NCBI GenBank assembly: GCA_022414725.1
Contig: CM039467.1
Coordinates: 12,530,948-12,594,947, forward strand
Source: Microglena sp. YARC
Taxonomy: Eukaryota > Chlorophyta > Chlorophyceae > Chlamydomonadales > Chlamydomonadaceae
Direction: 5' to 3'
Length of the DNA: 64,000 bases
The translations under genes were made by a program, and so were the position numbers. Positions 31,738-41,227 of the stretch are shown here, one piece after another; the stretch's first letter is position 1, and each line of letters starts with the position of its first letter. The notes under the pieces were generated by a model. The model saw only the letters and a program-made list of their open reading frames with translations. It was not told the DNA's origin and searched no databases.

Positions 31738-32998
31738 TTTCTTTTCCTATTCCATTATTATTATATGGGGCCCTCTCTGGACCTTGTGCACCCACTTTTT
31801 TTTGTCCCACCCACCACCGCAGCGCGTCACGCGCGGTCGACAGGTGCGCCGACGGGTCGCCGTAGTCCACCAACCGGAACGCCAGGGCCAGCGAGCGCTC
31901 GCGCATGCGAGCAGACAGAGCATCCTCGTACATGCACACGAACGCCGTCAAGATCAAGCCGATGTCGTAGAGGTCGAAGGACTGTGCGTAACGATCAAGA
32001 ATGGCGAGACGTAGCTTCTTGTCGGTGACCTTGTCAAGCTTGAACAGGGGGTTCCCGTCGAGGCTCGATCGCAGCGCAAGGTGGAAGGACGTGTACGCGT
32101 GCGCTACCAACGCACGCATCGGGGGACACATCGCCACTCGCTGCATATGTCTAGTGACGATCATTGTCATGAACACGAGCGAAGCGGCGTAATTCATTCC
32201 GCAGCAGAACCAAGCCATCGGAGAGGAAGTGTTGTTCACAAACCCGAACCGCGTATTGTCCACGTACCTGGCGACCATCTCCGCATGGTCGGCCGTCTTG
32301 CCCCAGTCGATCAGCCGGTAGCGGTCGTCCTTTGCACAGTAAATCATGTTGTCCAGCTTGACGTCGCCGTGGATGATCCCGGCACGGTGGATCACATCGA
32401 AGTTCTCCAGGGTCTCGCGGACGAACTTGTCCATGTTCGCGTCTGAAGAAATTCCCTTAGAGGCGGCGCTCATCGAGCACCGCAACGAGAATATGTAAAA
32501 GCCGCTGTCACGACGATCACGATCACTAGAATTTACAACGGATGAATTTCCACCGAGATCGAGACCGACCACCTTGAACCGCTTAAATGGAATCGAGGAA
32601 AAGGTGGTCGCCTTCGCAAGCTTTGGTGCATTCAAGTTGCGAAAAAGCATCTCTGCTGTGCGTATCTCCTCCTTGAACGCCGTCAAGCTGGAAAAGGTGT
32701 TTAGGTCCTTGCACACGTACTTGGCGGACACTTTGGTATTCGAAATAGCCGCGAACAGCTCTTCCTTGTCCGCGATGGTTGCCAGCTTCACACGGGCCAG
32801 TTTCTTAGTGTCGTTATTAAGAGCATAAATAGTCCACGCCCGCCAGCTCTTGGTTTTTTTGACGTTTGCCAACGTAGAGGCGAGGATGTGCTGAAATGTG
32901 TCGGTGTCGGTGGCGTCAGATGGATTAGAGATTTCGATAGTTTGCGCGGTCAAGCCGCTACCCAATTCGCGGCCACCTGTTTGACTCATAGTCGTCAT
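31700..32998 (-). CDS. Serine/threonine protein kinase-like protein
   Basis: 432 residues from ATG 32998. The catalytic loop HGDVKLDN is at 210-217, the metal-binding DWG (for DFG) at 231-233, and a candidate ATP-site Lys in ARVKLATI. Giant viruses carry divergent kinases of this type, some packaged in virions. The last 35 residues after WWVGQKK are low-complexity and follow a T-run (A on the coding strand) near 31797, so the true C-terminus may lie in another frame. Confidence 0.75.
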   Translation of the reverse strand: MTTMSQTGGRELGSGLTAQTIEISNPSDATDTDTFQHILASTLANVKKTKSWRAWTIYALNNDTKKLARVKLATIADKEELFAAISNTKVSAKYVCKDLNTFSSLTAFKEEIRTAEMLFRNLNAPKLAKATTFSSIPFKRFKVVGLDLGGNSSVVNSSDRDRRDSGFYIFSLRCSMSAASKGISSDANMDKFVRETLENFDVIHRAGIIHGDVKLDNMIYCAKDDRYRLIDWGKTADHAEMVARYVDNTRFGFVNNTSSPMAWFCCGMNYAASLVFMTMIVTRHMQRVAMCPPMRALVAHAYTSFHLALRSSLDGNPLFKLDKVTDKKLRLAILDRYAQSFDLYDIGLILTAFVCMYEDALSARMRERSLALAFRLVDYGDPSAHLSTARDALRWWVGQKKVGAQGPERAPYNNNGIGKENVAIPPTRGPPS

Positions 32999-33171
32999 TC
33001 ATTACATAATTACTAGGGATTTCATTTTTTCGTGGAGAGGCCAGAAATTAAGACAATGAAAGTTTCGTCGTCCTGAACCTAAAAAACAAACATAGCTAAG
33101 CATCACACGATGGTGGTGATGACTCATCCTGGGATCTGGATTTTGGCTGGTCCCCTACCACCATTCGGTGA

Positions 33172-33459
33172 CTATTCAAAAGGAGTCGTGTGCATCATGA
33201 AAAACACGAAAACTTTGTGCATTTTTGTGCAGTCCGCAACACCACGAATACGGTTGAATTCCACAAACATATGTGTGTGAACAACATTGTAGACTTTGTG
33301 TGCCAGATCGTTGAACCGATGATGACCCGGCGTATGCCTCGAAAGCAATTTCCAGAATCCCGGGACCTTGCTACTGGTCACGGAGCCTGACAGGGTTCGA
33401 CTGCACCTCGCCTTATTTGTCAAAACATTGTTGTTGTTGAATGCCATGCCGTGCGTCAT
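33172..33459 (-). CDS. Possible small gene, unknown
   Basis: 95 residues from ATG 33459. The sequence FWKLLSRHTPGHHRF and AHKVYNVVHTHMFVEFNRI looks protein-like, but no family is known. The flanks (33000-33171 and 33460-33670) are AT-rich and show no other gene. Confidence 0.35.
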   Translation of the reverse strand: MTHGMAFNNNNVLTNKARCSRTLSGSVTSSKVPGFWKLLSRHTPGHHRFNDLAHKVYNVVHTHMFVEFNRIRGVADCTKMHKVFVFFMMHTTPFE

Positions 33460-33670
33460 CAACTAAAGTGCAGATCACGGAAGTTGTGCATAATGAATGT
33501 CGTGAAACCCAATATTTTGCACAGTGACCCGCGCACGGGGCAGTGGAAGTGATGCCGCACTGTCGTCTCCTTTGTTCTTAAGTTTGTATTCTCTGGCGAA
33601 TTTGCCGGGTGTGATAGATTAGAACTTTGCTTTTTTATTTGTGTAAGAAGAGTAAAGTGTATGTGATACC

Positions 33671-34306
33671 ATGTCAGTCTCCCCCTACCCTCCAAAACTT
33701 GCTACGACATCCGTTGTTACGCCTCCTGCGTTCGGGAACAACAATCGTCCTCCGCTCATTATGGGGGGTCCTAACCTAGCATGGATGAAGAACGAGGATA
33801 AAAAGACCCCCCTCCAATATGCAGCTAGAACTCCTCCTTATGTGTCAACTGGCAACTCTTCTTCTTCCAAGACAACACAGCTGCCGTTGGCAACGACCGG
33901 TGTGGGTGGGAAGAGAACGACGACCATCCGCGACCTCGTGAGCAAGGCGTCGCTTGTCGTGGCCATTGTCGAGTTCTTGAAGGCGGTCTCGTTAGCCTCC
34001 TCAACAGAGGTCACTAGCCAGCTGTCCACCGTCATTCTCACGATCGAGGGGATTCCGCGCACGACCATGCTGCCTGACGCGACGAAGACTGCTTTGGTGG
34101 AGTACTCGACATCGAATGTGGCAGTCTTCTCGGATGTCCTTGCACAGTGGAAGGGTTTCTTGGACGATAACGCGCGTGCTGGGAAAAAGAACCGAGATAG
34201 CGCGCAGAAACTCAAGGAGGTTGATGTATTGATCAACTCGTTTGATAGCAACTACTATAGTTTTTATCCATGTCCAACCCCCGGAGTGTGGCGTGGGGTG
34301 GGGTGA
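33671..34306 (+). CDS. Unknown virion-type protein
   Basis: ATG 33671. A Pro-rich N-terminus is followed by a helical region (TIRDLVSKASLVVAIVEFLK) and a second one near the end (KKNRDSAQKLKEVDVLINSF). The final 12 residues overlap the start of the next gene in another frame. The two could be one gene with an indel, but each has its own ATG and the overlap is short. Confidence 0.45.
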   Translation: MSVSPYPPKLATTSVVTPPAFGNNNRPPLIMGGPNLAWMKNEDKKTPLQYAARTPPYVSTGNSSSSKTTQLPLATTGVGGKRTTTIRDLVSKASLVVAIVEFLKAVSLASSTEVTSQLSTVILTIEGIPRTTMLPDATKTALVEYSTSNVAVFSDVLAQWKGFLDDNARAGKKNRDSAQKLKEVDVLINSFDSNYYSFYPCPTPGVWRGVG

Positions 34307-35508
34307 TGATGTCCGACGCGACCTCGAGTAACCGGATAAAGTTGAACATGATCGGCATCCTGAATGACATGACAGAGAAGATCAGTGGCGTCAGCAATGG
34401 CGTTTCTATAGAGCCGAGTGCGTTCCACCCCACACCCGGCATGAATATGGACGAAAACACGTTCACGCAGTACCAGCGTCAAGTTCGCAATCTGAAGGCG
34501 AGTCTCGTAGTGGCGAACAAGGAGCTTGCGTCAGTAATTGCTAAGGCAGATAAGCCTTACACGCTTAAAGACCTTAAAGGAGGACGCAAGGAAAATGGGG
34601 ATATCGATCAGGTGCTGAGTCCCGAGACGTTCGTGTCCTTGGTGAAGGAGCCTCTGGACGCAACGGCGAACCTTGTACGAGACGGCATGAGCCGGATGAA
34701 GGACGAGCTCCTTAATTTTGTGGATCGGCAGAAGAAGGAAAAGGGGCCCGACAAAACAGGTGTGCTCCAGCAGCACATCGAGGACCTGACGTATATTGTT
34801 GAGGCGACGAAGGATTTGCAGTACATGGGTCTCTTGCTGGATCTCGATGAGATTGTTTCTAAGCTGAAGAAGTTCCTGGAGGTAGCGAAGAAAAAGCAGG
34901 GGGTTATGGATCGTTTGAAGATTGAGGACGTCGGTTCTTACAAGGAAGCGACGAGTTCCTCTGTGGATTCCCCCAAGTCCATGCTCGACGATTACAATAA
35001 GCAAAATAATCGTATTTCTGTCTCTCGTAAGCCAACGTGGATTAAGAAGTCCGGTGGGTTGATGCACCGTCGGATTGACGAAGACGTCCTTGAAATGTAC
35101 GTGAACCAGTTGACTGGTTTCTATGAGAAGATCAGTGGTAGCAATCTTATTTCCGGCGGCATCGATAATGCAAAGGACCAGCTCATATCTCGTTTGAGTG
35201 AGATGGACAAGCAAGCGGCTGTTGATAATAAGTCGTATGATGGGAACAAGTTGTTGACTATGCAGTCTGCCCGTGAAATGAAGATTGCGGCTTACAAGTC
35301 ATACATTTTTACCCTTGAGAGGATCGTAAATACGTTTCTGGAGGAGAACACGTCCTTCATCCTTGAGGGGCATCGCGACGCCTTGGCGTACGTGATGTAC
35401 TGGGATGAGAAGATGCAACTGAACCCCGAGATCGGGGACAAGCTGTCTCGGAACCTCGTCTCGATGTACCTTGAAACGCGTGACAAAATCGTGGAGTACA
35501 TCAACTAG
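34270..35508 (+). CDS. Long helical, coiled-coil-rich protein, unknown
   Basis: 412 residues from ATG 34270, almost entirely helical with heptad-like stretches: QYQRQVRNLKASLVVANKEL, LLLDLDEIVSKLKKFLEVAK and AYKSYIFTLERIVNTFLEEN. Lys and Asp/Glu are abundant. It is likely a structural scaffold or core protein (inference). The next membrane gene begins only 18 bases after its stop. Confidence 0.5.
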   Translation: MSNPRSVAWGGVMMSDATSSNRIKLNMIGILNDMTEKISGVSNGVSIEPSAFHPTPGMNMDENTFTQYQRQVRNLKASLVVANKELASVIAKADKPYTLKDLKGGRKENGDIDQVLSPETFVSLVKEPLDATANLVRDGMSRMKDELLNFVDRQKKEKGPDKTGVLQQHIEDLTYIVEATKDLQYMGLLLDLDEIVSKLKKFLEVAKKKQGVMDRLKIEDVGSYKEATSSSVDSPKSMLDDYNKQNNRISVSRKPTWIKKSGGLMHRRIDEDVLEMYVNQLTGFYEKISGSNLISGGIDNAKDQLISRLSEMDKQAAVDNKSYDGNKLLTMQSAREMKIAAYKSYIFTLERIVNTFLEENTSFILEGHRDALAYVMYWDEKMQLNPEIGDKLSRNLVSMYLETRDKIVEYIN

Positions 35509-35526
35509 AGTGTGATTCATGTGGTC

Positions 35527-36192
35527 ATGTCGGATGTGGACAACACATTGGCAGTCACGACGAATGTCACGAACGGAGCTACGATCGTGCGTTTGGACGA
35601 GAAGCAGGAGAAGATGGTTATGAAGTTGTTTGGTAATTTCATAAACTGGGTTGAGAAGAAGGGGGATTGGATTATAGACGTGCACATTCGGGGCACGTTG
35701 TCATGGGTTGACGTGTTGATGTCCCAGGTGTTCATTGTATCTTACGTGATCAAGATTGTTCGTATTTTCTTCATGTGGATGTCTTTGCGGTTTGCGTACT
35801 TTCTGTTTCAGCGTCGGATAGAGAGCGATCCTACGACATCATACTCTCAGAATCCTCCGTCCCCTATGTATTTCGTTGCCTTGTTCCTACTATTTGACAT
35901 TGCATTCAATGGTTTGCTATTCGTCGTCCTTTTGTTCGTTGACTGGCTGCTTTCGGATCCTGTGGATCCGGTAATCAAACGCAACCTTTGGGGTGCCGTT
36001 GTGGTGGACTATTGTGTGTCGAATGTGGTAATGAGCATCCTTGCCATTTTGATCGGGTTGGTTGTGAAGGATAAGCGATTCTTTAGGTATCGTTATGACC
36101 CACTGATTGGGATGCGTGCAATCAAGGACATTTTGTTCAACACATTCATCGTCGTATTGTCTATTCCGTTTTTCCGTCCGGTCGTTGAATAA
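35527..36192 (+). CDS. Multi-pass membrane protein, unknown
   Basis: ATG 35527. Hydrophobic segments lie near residues 65-90, 110-140 (YFVALFLLFDIAFNGLLFVV), 160-185 (SNVVMSILAILIGLVV) and 200-220. The first 55 residues are soluble. It is probably co-oriented with the preceding helical protein as one virion module. Confidence 0.5.
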   Translation: MSDVDNTLAVTTNVTNGATIVRLDEKQEKMVMKLFGNFINWVEKKGDWIIDVHIRGTLSWVDVLMSQVFIVSYVIKIVRIFFMWMSLRFAYFLFQRRIESDPTTSYSQNPPSPMYFVALFLLFDIAFNGLLFVVLLFVDWLLSDPVDPVIKRNLWGAVVVDYCVSNVVMSILAILIGLVVKDKRFFRYRYDPLIGMRAIKDILFNTFIVVLSIPFFRPVVE

Positions 36193-36220
36193 TAATGTAT
36201 TCACACTTCACACCGATTCC

Positions 36221-36530
36221 GGCTGTCCCAAAATAAGTTGTATCTCTGACCATGATCATGATGACGGGAGAACCGCATCAAGTGTTGTGATACGGCTCTC
36301 ATCCAAGTGTTGGCAACATATATCGCTTGACAGGCATGAGGTTGATTGCTTGAAATCTTTCATATCATAACACGCACGGGTCTTTCTCATCAGCACACCA
36401 AACATTGGATGGCCCTTGTAAATGTAAGCCTCGTACACCAACCACCCATTCCTGGTGGCATCGCTGGGATGCATCGCCCCATGCATATGCCGTATTCTTT
36501 GAATGACTACTACTATGATTGTAGTGCTTG
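36221..36530. repeat. Element end plus a decayed copy of a neighbouring gene's 3' end
   Basis: 36221-36249 is an inverted-repeat end (reverse complement of the one at 31356). Positions 36425-36530 are a diverged copy of 37420-37500, the 3' end of the minus-strand gene at 37377, sharing ACCCATTCCTGGTGGCATCG. Whole-block duplication of the intergenic end followed by divergence would explain both. A 76-codon minus-strand frame here (36256-36486) is probably part of the decayed copy. Confidence 0.6.
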
Positions 36531-36559
36531 AAATTTAAAAGTGGCCCATTGAAAAGAAC

Positions 36560-37320
36560 ATGAATTGCGTGCAGCAGACGTCATCAAAGTACGTGAATCG
36601 AAACAGTCCGCCTTATCGAGCGAGCGAATGTCGAGGAAAACGAATGCTGGGCAACGATAGTAAGTGGTATTTGTCAGTTCCCAATAAAAAAAATGGGGTC
36701 TGCAGGTGGGTGGGGGATGGCAACAAGAACACCACAGAGAACGAGGCGTCATACATCACGGTGTGCAACTCCGGCGACGTTTTATTTGTTGTCGTTTCAT
36801 CAGACGCATCCGTGTCCATATTCAAGTTGCCAAACACATTCTACGACGACTTTGTGCACGAAAGGTCCTTAGTTGCAACTGACTATACGGTTTTCGTTAA
36901 AAAATACGAAAATGTGCGAAGGGTTTTCGTTGGTTCCCACAAGAAAAAGTCATTCTTCCTTGGCTCCATGAAGGAAGATCACGCAGGGAACTCGATTTTG
37001 ATTCATGTATCTGGCAAAAGTATGTGTTTGTCCGGGAAAAGGTCTGCGAATTCACATGCGACGAGGCCGTCGAAGAATTTTACAGCCCGATAGGCAACAG
37101 TTACGTGTCGTTCCCAGTTGCGTTGACCAAGAGATCGTGCTTGTTCCTCAATGAGGCGGATAGGACGGAAAAATCAGTCATTGTCGTCAACAGAGCATCC
37201 GTAGAGAGCAAAGTGAAAGATCGAATCGGGTGGAAGGATGCCTACGCACATGTCGGGGATGTGAGAGCGAGCAAACTACATGTAAAAATTATCGATCAAT
37301 ACCGTTCGAGGAGGTCATAG
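36560..37320 (+). CDS. Conserved giant-virus protein, one frame break
   Basis: ATG 36560. The N-terminal block (TSSKYVNRNSPPYRASECRG, GNDSKWYLSVPNKKNGVCRW) is a pattern I know from many algal giant-virus proteins of unknown function. The second part, open in the next frame from about 37020 to 37320, contains EFYSPIGNSYVSFPVAL, also a family block. A one-base change in the A4 run near 37015 joins them. Possible virion component. Confidence 0.6.
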
Positions 37321-37328
37321 GTTCACCC

Positions 37329-37370
37329 ACCGGTAAGGTGGTTGCTGTCCCACCAAAACTTGTGTCTCTG
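37329..37370 (-). repeat. Solo inverted-repeat end of the Fanzor/IS630 element family
   Basis: On the minus strand it reads CAGAGACACAAGTTTTGGTG, then GGACAGC, a short spacer and ACCTTACCGGTG. Compare CGGAGACACAAATTGTGGGA followed by CACCTTACCGGTG at 47901 and 62113. Confidence 0.6.
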
Positions 37371-37376
37371 AGTGTA

Positions 37377-38063
37377 TTATCCGCTTTTGTTGAGTGTCCT
37401 GAACATTTCGGCCATGAAATCACCCATTCCTGGTGGCATCGTTGGGATGTCCCCGGCATCCGCCGTATTGTTTGAATGACTGTTGTGGTGCTTGTGGTTC
37501 CTTCGCAATCTGTCCTTGTTGTTCTTGTTCACGTTGGCAAAGGAGTTAGATTTCCCGAAGGACGACATGATACCCATTGCCTCACCCACCAGGTCCACAT
37601 CTCCTTTCGCCATTTGCTGTTGGATCTTTGAACTAACCGAATTGACTATGTTTCCAAGGAGTCCGTTGTTTTCGAGGAGCTTTGAGAGATCAACCTGTTG
37701 TCCGTTCCCATTTTTTCCTCCGGACAGTGCTTCAGCAATGCTGGATATGTCGATATCGTTGGCGATTTCCTTTGCGATTTTCCCGATCTTGATGTTACCG
37801 CCCATCAGCGCCTCGAAGACCGCATCCATACCCTCCGCGCCAGTTGCATTGCCATCCGCATTGCCATCATCATCATGATCCTGCGCGACTTCGGTTGCTA
37901 GTCGCTTGAGCATCTCCCGTACATCCAGGTCGTCGATGTCCTCACCTACTTCTTCAGTAGTTGTCAGCATGAATTGCGGTGCTCTCACGCGTTTTATGTC
38001 TTGGTGACTACTTATGTACTTCCTTAGAACTATCGGCTCTGCCAGTACTGTGTCATCCTTCAT
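37377..38063 (-). CDS. Acidic unknown protein
   Basis: 228 residues from ATG 38063. Asp/Glu-rich start (EEVGEDIDDLDVREMLKRLA), amphipathic helices in the middle (MDAVFEALMGGNIKIGKIAK), and an Asn/His-rich linker before MPPGMGDFMAEMFRTLNKSG. No family recognised. Its 3' end was copied to 36425-36530. Confidence 0.5.
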   Translation of the reverse strand: MKDDTVLAEPIVLRKYISSHQDIKRVRAPQFMLTTTEEVGEDIDDLDVREMLKRLATEVAQDHDDDGNADGNATGAEGMDAVFEALMGGNIKIGKIAKEIANDIDISSIAEALSGGKNGNGQQVDLSKLLENNGLLGNIVNSVSSKIQQQMAKGDVDLVGEAMGIMSSFGKSNSFANVNKNNKDRLRRNHKHHNSHSNNTADAGDIPTMPPGMGDFMAEMFRTLNKSG

Positions 38064-38226
38064 GACTCAGTGACAGCTTCCTGTTGGCTGTGTCACCGGT
38101 CTCTCACTGACACACTCTGTATAGCCGGTGCCCGGCTTAAGATCCCTGGCTTAGGTTCTAGTCAGGTTACAGGCATCCGCCTCTCCCACCGCTGGTGTCC
38201 TTTGGCGTCCGTCTGTCCTTGTAATG

Positions 38227-38754
38227 CTATTCTCGTCTCCGTGTATAGATTGGTGCGTCTGTTCCGCTGCTTTCATCTCTGTCTACTCTACGGAGGGCAT
38301 ACAAGCTGATAGTAGTCAATGTTGCTTTCTGTTGGATTTTTGCGATGTTGTCTAGAACAACTTTCACAAGCGTTTCTCCTCCGCCCAGCGGAGTGTTGTT
38401 GTTCTCTGCGGTCTCATCGTCATCAAGTTTGGTCCAGGTGAGACAAAGAGTTGCTAGGACGGTGGGGTACACTTGCACCTTGTTCCTGTCTTGCGCAGAC
38501 GTTGCAACAGATAGGGCCCTACCTGCACTGATTCCAGGGTAGAACTCGAACGTTTGCACATTCTTCAGCTTCTCTTGATCCAAGTGCGTGGCTGCTCTGC
38601 GGATTGTCTCGTCCTCATTGTTGTTAGATGCTGATTCTTCTGGACTGCTTATTGTCTTGTCGATCTCTTGCAGTTCGGCAAGGAGATCTGTGGCGTACCT
38701 ATTGTATACTAAGGCGAGCTGCTTCCTGTGTTGTGTTGCGGCGGTTGTTGACAT
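38227..38754 (-). CDS. Unknown protein of 175 residues
   Basis: ATG 38754. Helical N-terminus (RKQLALVYNRYATDLLAELQ), then FEFYPGISAGRAL and VYPTVLATLCLTWTKLDD. The last residues are basic. It reads in the same direction as the next gene at 37377, separated by about 160 bases with no clear gene. Confidence 0.45.
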   Translation of the reverse strand: MSTTAATQHRKQLALVYNRYATDLLAELQEIDKTISSPEESASNNNEDETIRRAATHLDQEKLKNVQTFEFYPGISAGRALSVATSAQDRNKVQVYPTVLATLCLTWTKLDDDETAENNNTPLGGGETLVKVVLDNIAKIQQKATLTTISLYALRRVDRDESSGTDAPIYTRRRE

Positions 38755-38815
38755 GCTTTGATGCTGTTTGACTAATTTTACGTGTTGGAAAAAAGTGGAT
38801 TTTCCAAACGCACTC

Positions 38816-39120
38816 TACAGTCGACGGAACAGTAAAATGAAACATAATAATAGTTGGAATGAAATGTACGCCGTTAGAAAATTGGCGTTAAGAATGGTCG
38901 CCGACATTGGTGTATTTAAAACTTCAGTATTTACGAACATCAGTCGCTCTACTCTCTGGAGGTGGAAACGCTTTGGTGTGAATCGTAAACGACGTGAATT
39001 TGTAAGCAAACTTTTTGAGGCAAACAAATATTGCTGTAGACACCACCGCCCCGTGGTCGCGATAGCATTAGGTCAGACTCCGGACACAAGACGTTTCATT
39101 TAAGTGTTCCATCGAGTGTA
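38816..39120 (+). mobile_element. Tc1/IS630-type miniature element with terminal inverted repeats
   Basis: Left end TACAGTCGACGGAACAGTAA at 38816 and right end, on the opposite strand, TACACTCGATGGAACACTTA from 39120. Both begin with TA and continue to ATGAAAC, about 28 bases each. Inside, ATG 38837 opens an 88-codon frame whose start (VFKTSVFTNISRSTLWRWKR) is a transposase helix-turn-helix; the catalytic domain is absent. It is an internally deleted, non-autonomous copy. Confidence 0.75.
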
Positions 39121-39134
39121 TAATAAATAACGGG

Positions 39135-39140
39135 TATAAA
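39135..39140 (+). promoter_or_regulatory. TATA-like element
   Basis: TATAAAG lies 70 bases before the ATG at 39205. It is the same core as before the SWIB and HNH genes. Confidence 0.3.
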
Positions 39141-39204
39141 GAATCTTGGACAACAAAAATCAATAAGATACATTTTTCAATACGACATACATCCACATAG
39201 TGAA

Positions 39205-39837
39205 ATGATGAACCTCGCCACCGTTTCCGAGTTGTTGTCTGCAAAGAACCGCGAGTACGAAATCTCACATTCCCGTTTGTTGCGGTCCTTGAACCTGGAT
39301 CGTGAAGAGACCTGCCTTCGTTCGTACCTGACGCTTGTGAAGAACGACGTTACCGAATGGATTCGTCTCACATCCATGGACAACACCAAGCCTAAGACGG
39401 CTCTTTTGTTCCTTCTAGAGCGGTCTGATGATGTGCGCGCAGACGTTGGAGAGTCGGAGTGCGACGAGCTTGCGGACATGGTTCGTCAAGAGTGGAAGCG
39501 TCTCCGCAAGTTATGGTTGGCCGAGAAGCGTGCGAGGAGGACGGCTGCTTCTTCTTCTTCCTCTTCTGCCGTTGAAACCGGTAGTCACGACGGGGAGGAG
39601 GACAGGGACAGTCGCTCTGCGGAGGATACGAGTGCCCAAATCCAGGGTTTGCGGAATGTGATCCGTGTTTTGAAGGGTGTGATTGAGGACGTTACATGTC
39701 CTAATGCGACGGACTCGGAGAAGTTGCAGATGGTCGTGAAGGGCATGTTTTCTTTGTTGATCGAGTGCGGATGTGTTGACAATGCGTGTTTGATATCAAA
39801 GAAGTGTCCAACTACGTCGTCCCACGATTCCGAGTAA
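39205..39837 (+). CDS. Unknown protein of about 210 residues
   Basis: ATG 39205, with a second at 39208. Mostly charged and helical: EISHSRLLRSLNLDREETCL, ELADMVRQEWKRLRKLWLAE, a Ser run, then QIQGLRNVIRVLKGVIED. No family recognised. Confidence 0.45.
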   Translation: MMNLATVSELLSAKNREYEISHSRLLRSLNLDREETCLRSYLTLVKNDVTEWIRLTSMDNTKPKTALLFLLERSDDVRADVGESECDELADMVRQEWKRLRKLWLAEKRARRTAASSSSSSAVETGSHDGEEDRDSRSAEDTSAQIQGLRNVIRVLKGVIEDVTCPNATDSEKLQMVVKGMFSLLIECGCVDNACLISKKCPTTSSHDSE

Positions 39838-39892
39838 AATTTTATGTACAGCTCTCTTTTGAATGAAGTTTATGCAACGACCGATGATCATA

Positions 39893-39922
39893 AGGTGTGT
39901 CCCACTTTATTTGGGTAGAGAA
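39893..39922 (-). repeat. Possible element end shared with the first fibre gene
   Basis: On the minus strand GTTCTCTACCCAAATAAAGT then GGGACAC. The sequence GTTCTCAAATAAAGTGGGAC near 9582-9601 is the same but for a four-base gap. Confidence 0.35.
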
Positions 39923-39948
39923 CAAATTGTAAGATTTGATGATATCAT

Positions 39949-41186
39949 ATGATGATGATGAAGAACAAGCCCAACCCCACCACCACCACCACCATTGCGC
40001 CGTCCCTGGCGGGGGATGATGCACTACTACGTTCCGAATTCCGTTCTTTCGCATTATCAGAGGGTGTGAGTGAAAGCTCCATCGCCAACTACCTTAACCG
40101 TTTGTCTACGTTGGGAACATCCGTGTTCCCAGAACTGAGCTTGGAGAGAATAGTTCTTGGCGGAGGAAGAAGAAGTGTTGTTGTTGTTGTTACGAAGACG
40201 AAGACGAAGACGAAGACGAAGACGAAGACGAAGAATAATAGTTCCCCGACGAAGAGTAGTTTAGTTGACGACATTGACGCTGTGTACGACGTATTGCGTG
40301 TGCGTTACCCAACATGTCTACGCGACGTAATTTCTTGACCGCCATATTGGCCTTTCTGCGGTACACTCCTTCCTTGCGCGACGACCCCCGCGCTGCATCC
40401 GCACGTGCTCGTTGGGCAGAGTTCCACGGACACGCGCGTGCGTTTCAGGAGTCTCGTTACAAACAGCACATGCCATCCGAACGGCAGCTCGAGAAGTACG
40501 TAGGGCTCGACCAGATCGAGGCCAAGTACCACGAGCTGGAGGCTAGAAGTGGTGGAGGAGGAGACAAGACTAATACTCTTGTCCAAGGATATAAAGAATC
40601 CTTGGACATTTTGTTGTTGTCCTTCATCCTTTCGATGCCTTCTAAGCGCGCCGACATGGGAGCCTTGCGCATCTACGAGGACACGGACCCTCGTTCGTCT
40701 TCAGAAAACTACCTCGTATTGCGACGCGCATCTTCTTCGGTTCGTACAACCGCATACATCGTGCTGAACAAGTACAAGACGTCAGCGTCCTACGGACGTG
40801 TGGAGACGGATCTTCCTCCTAGCGCCACCGCAGACCTCATGGACAGTTTGCGTCACTGGCCACGCGACTACGTGTTTGTGACCCGCCGAGGACACAACCG
40901 TCCGTTCGTGTCGAACAATGCGTACAGTCGGTGGGTGCAAAGCGTCTTTTCGCGTCTGTTTGGTCGCGCGACGGGCGTGACCATGTTGCGCCACATTTTT
41001 ATCACTGAGAAGGTGGACCCTGGGTTGATGAACGACGACGAGCTGGAGGACATAGCGCGTCAGATGCTGCACTCGACAGACCTCCAACGGAAGTACAACT
41101 GGGACCGAGAGAAGATATGTGACACGCTATCCCATATGTGTGACCAGTGCGTAAGAGGAGGCAAACCGAAGACAAAAAAAAGATAG
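39949..41186 (+). CDS. Tyrosine recombinase (integrase family), one frame break
   Basis: The first ORF (39949-40338) is the SAM-like, DNA-binding N-terminus (FALSEGVSESSIANYLNRLS), followed by a Lys-Thr repeat (ACGAAG)n. The second (about 40314-41186) is catalytic: an Arg in PSKRADMGALRI, Lys in VLNKYKTSA, the box MLRHIFIT, and MLHSTDLQRKYNW with the nucleophilic Tyr. All expected residues are present. The frames meet near 40310, where one indel joins them. It could integrate viral DNA into the host, resolve genome multimers, or come from a Crypton-like transposon. Confidence 0.75.
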
Positions 41187-41227
41187 CGGTCAAATAAATT
41201 GTTTTGAAATAGTACAACCACCAAAAT

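Noticed and set aside
38064..38226. Possible small RNA or terminator between two minus-strand genes
   Set aside because: Short complementary GTGACAG and CTGACAC stretches are present, but no convincing stem or conserved structure.
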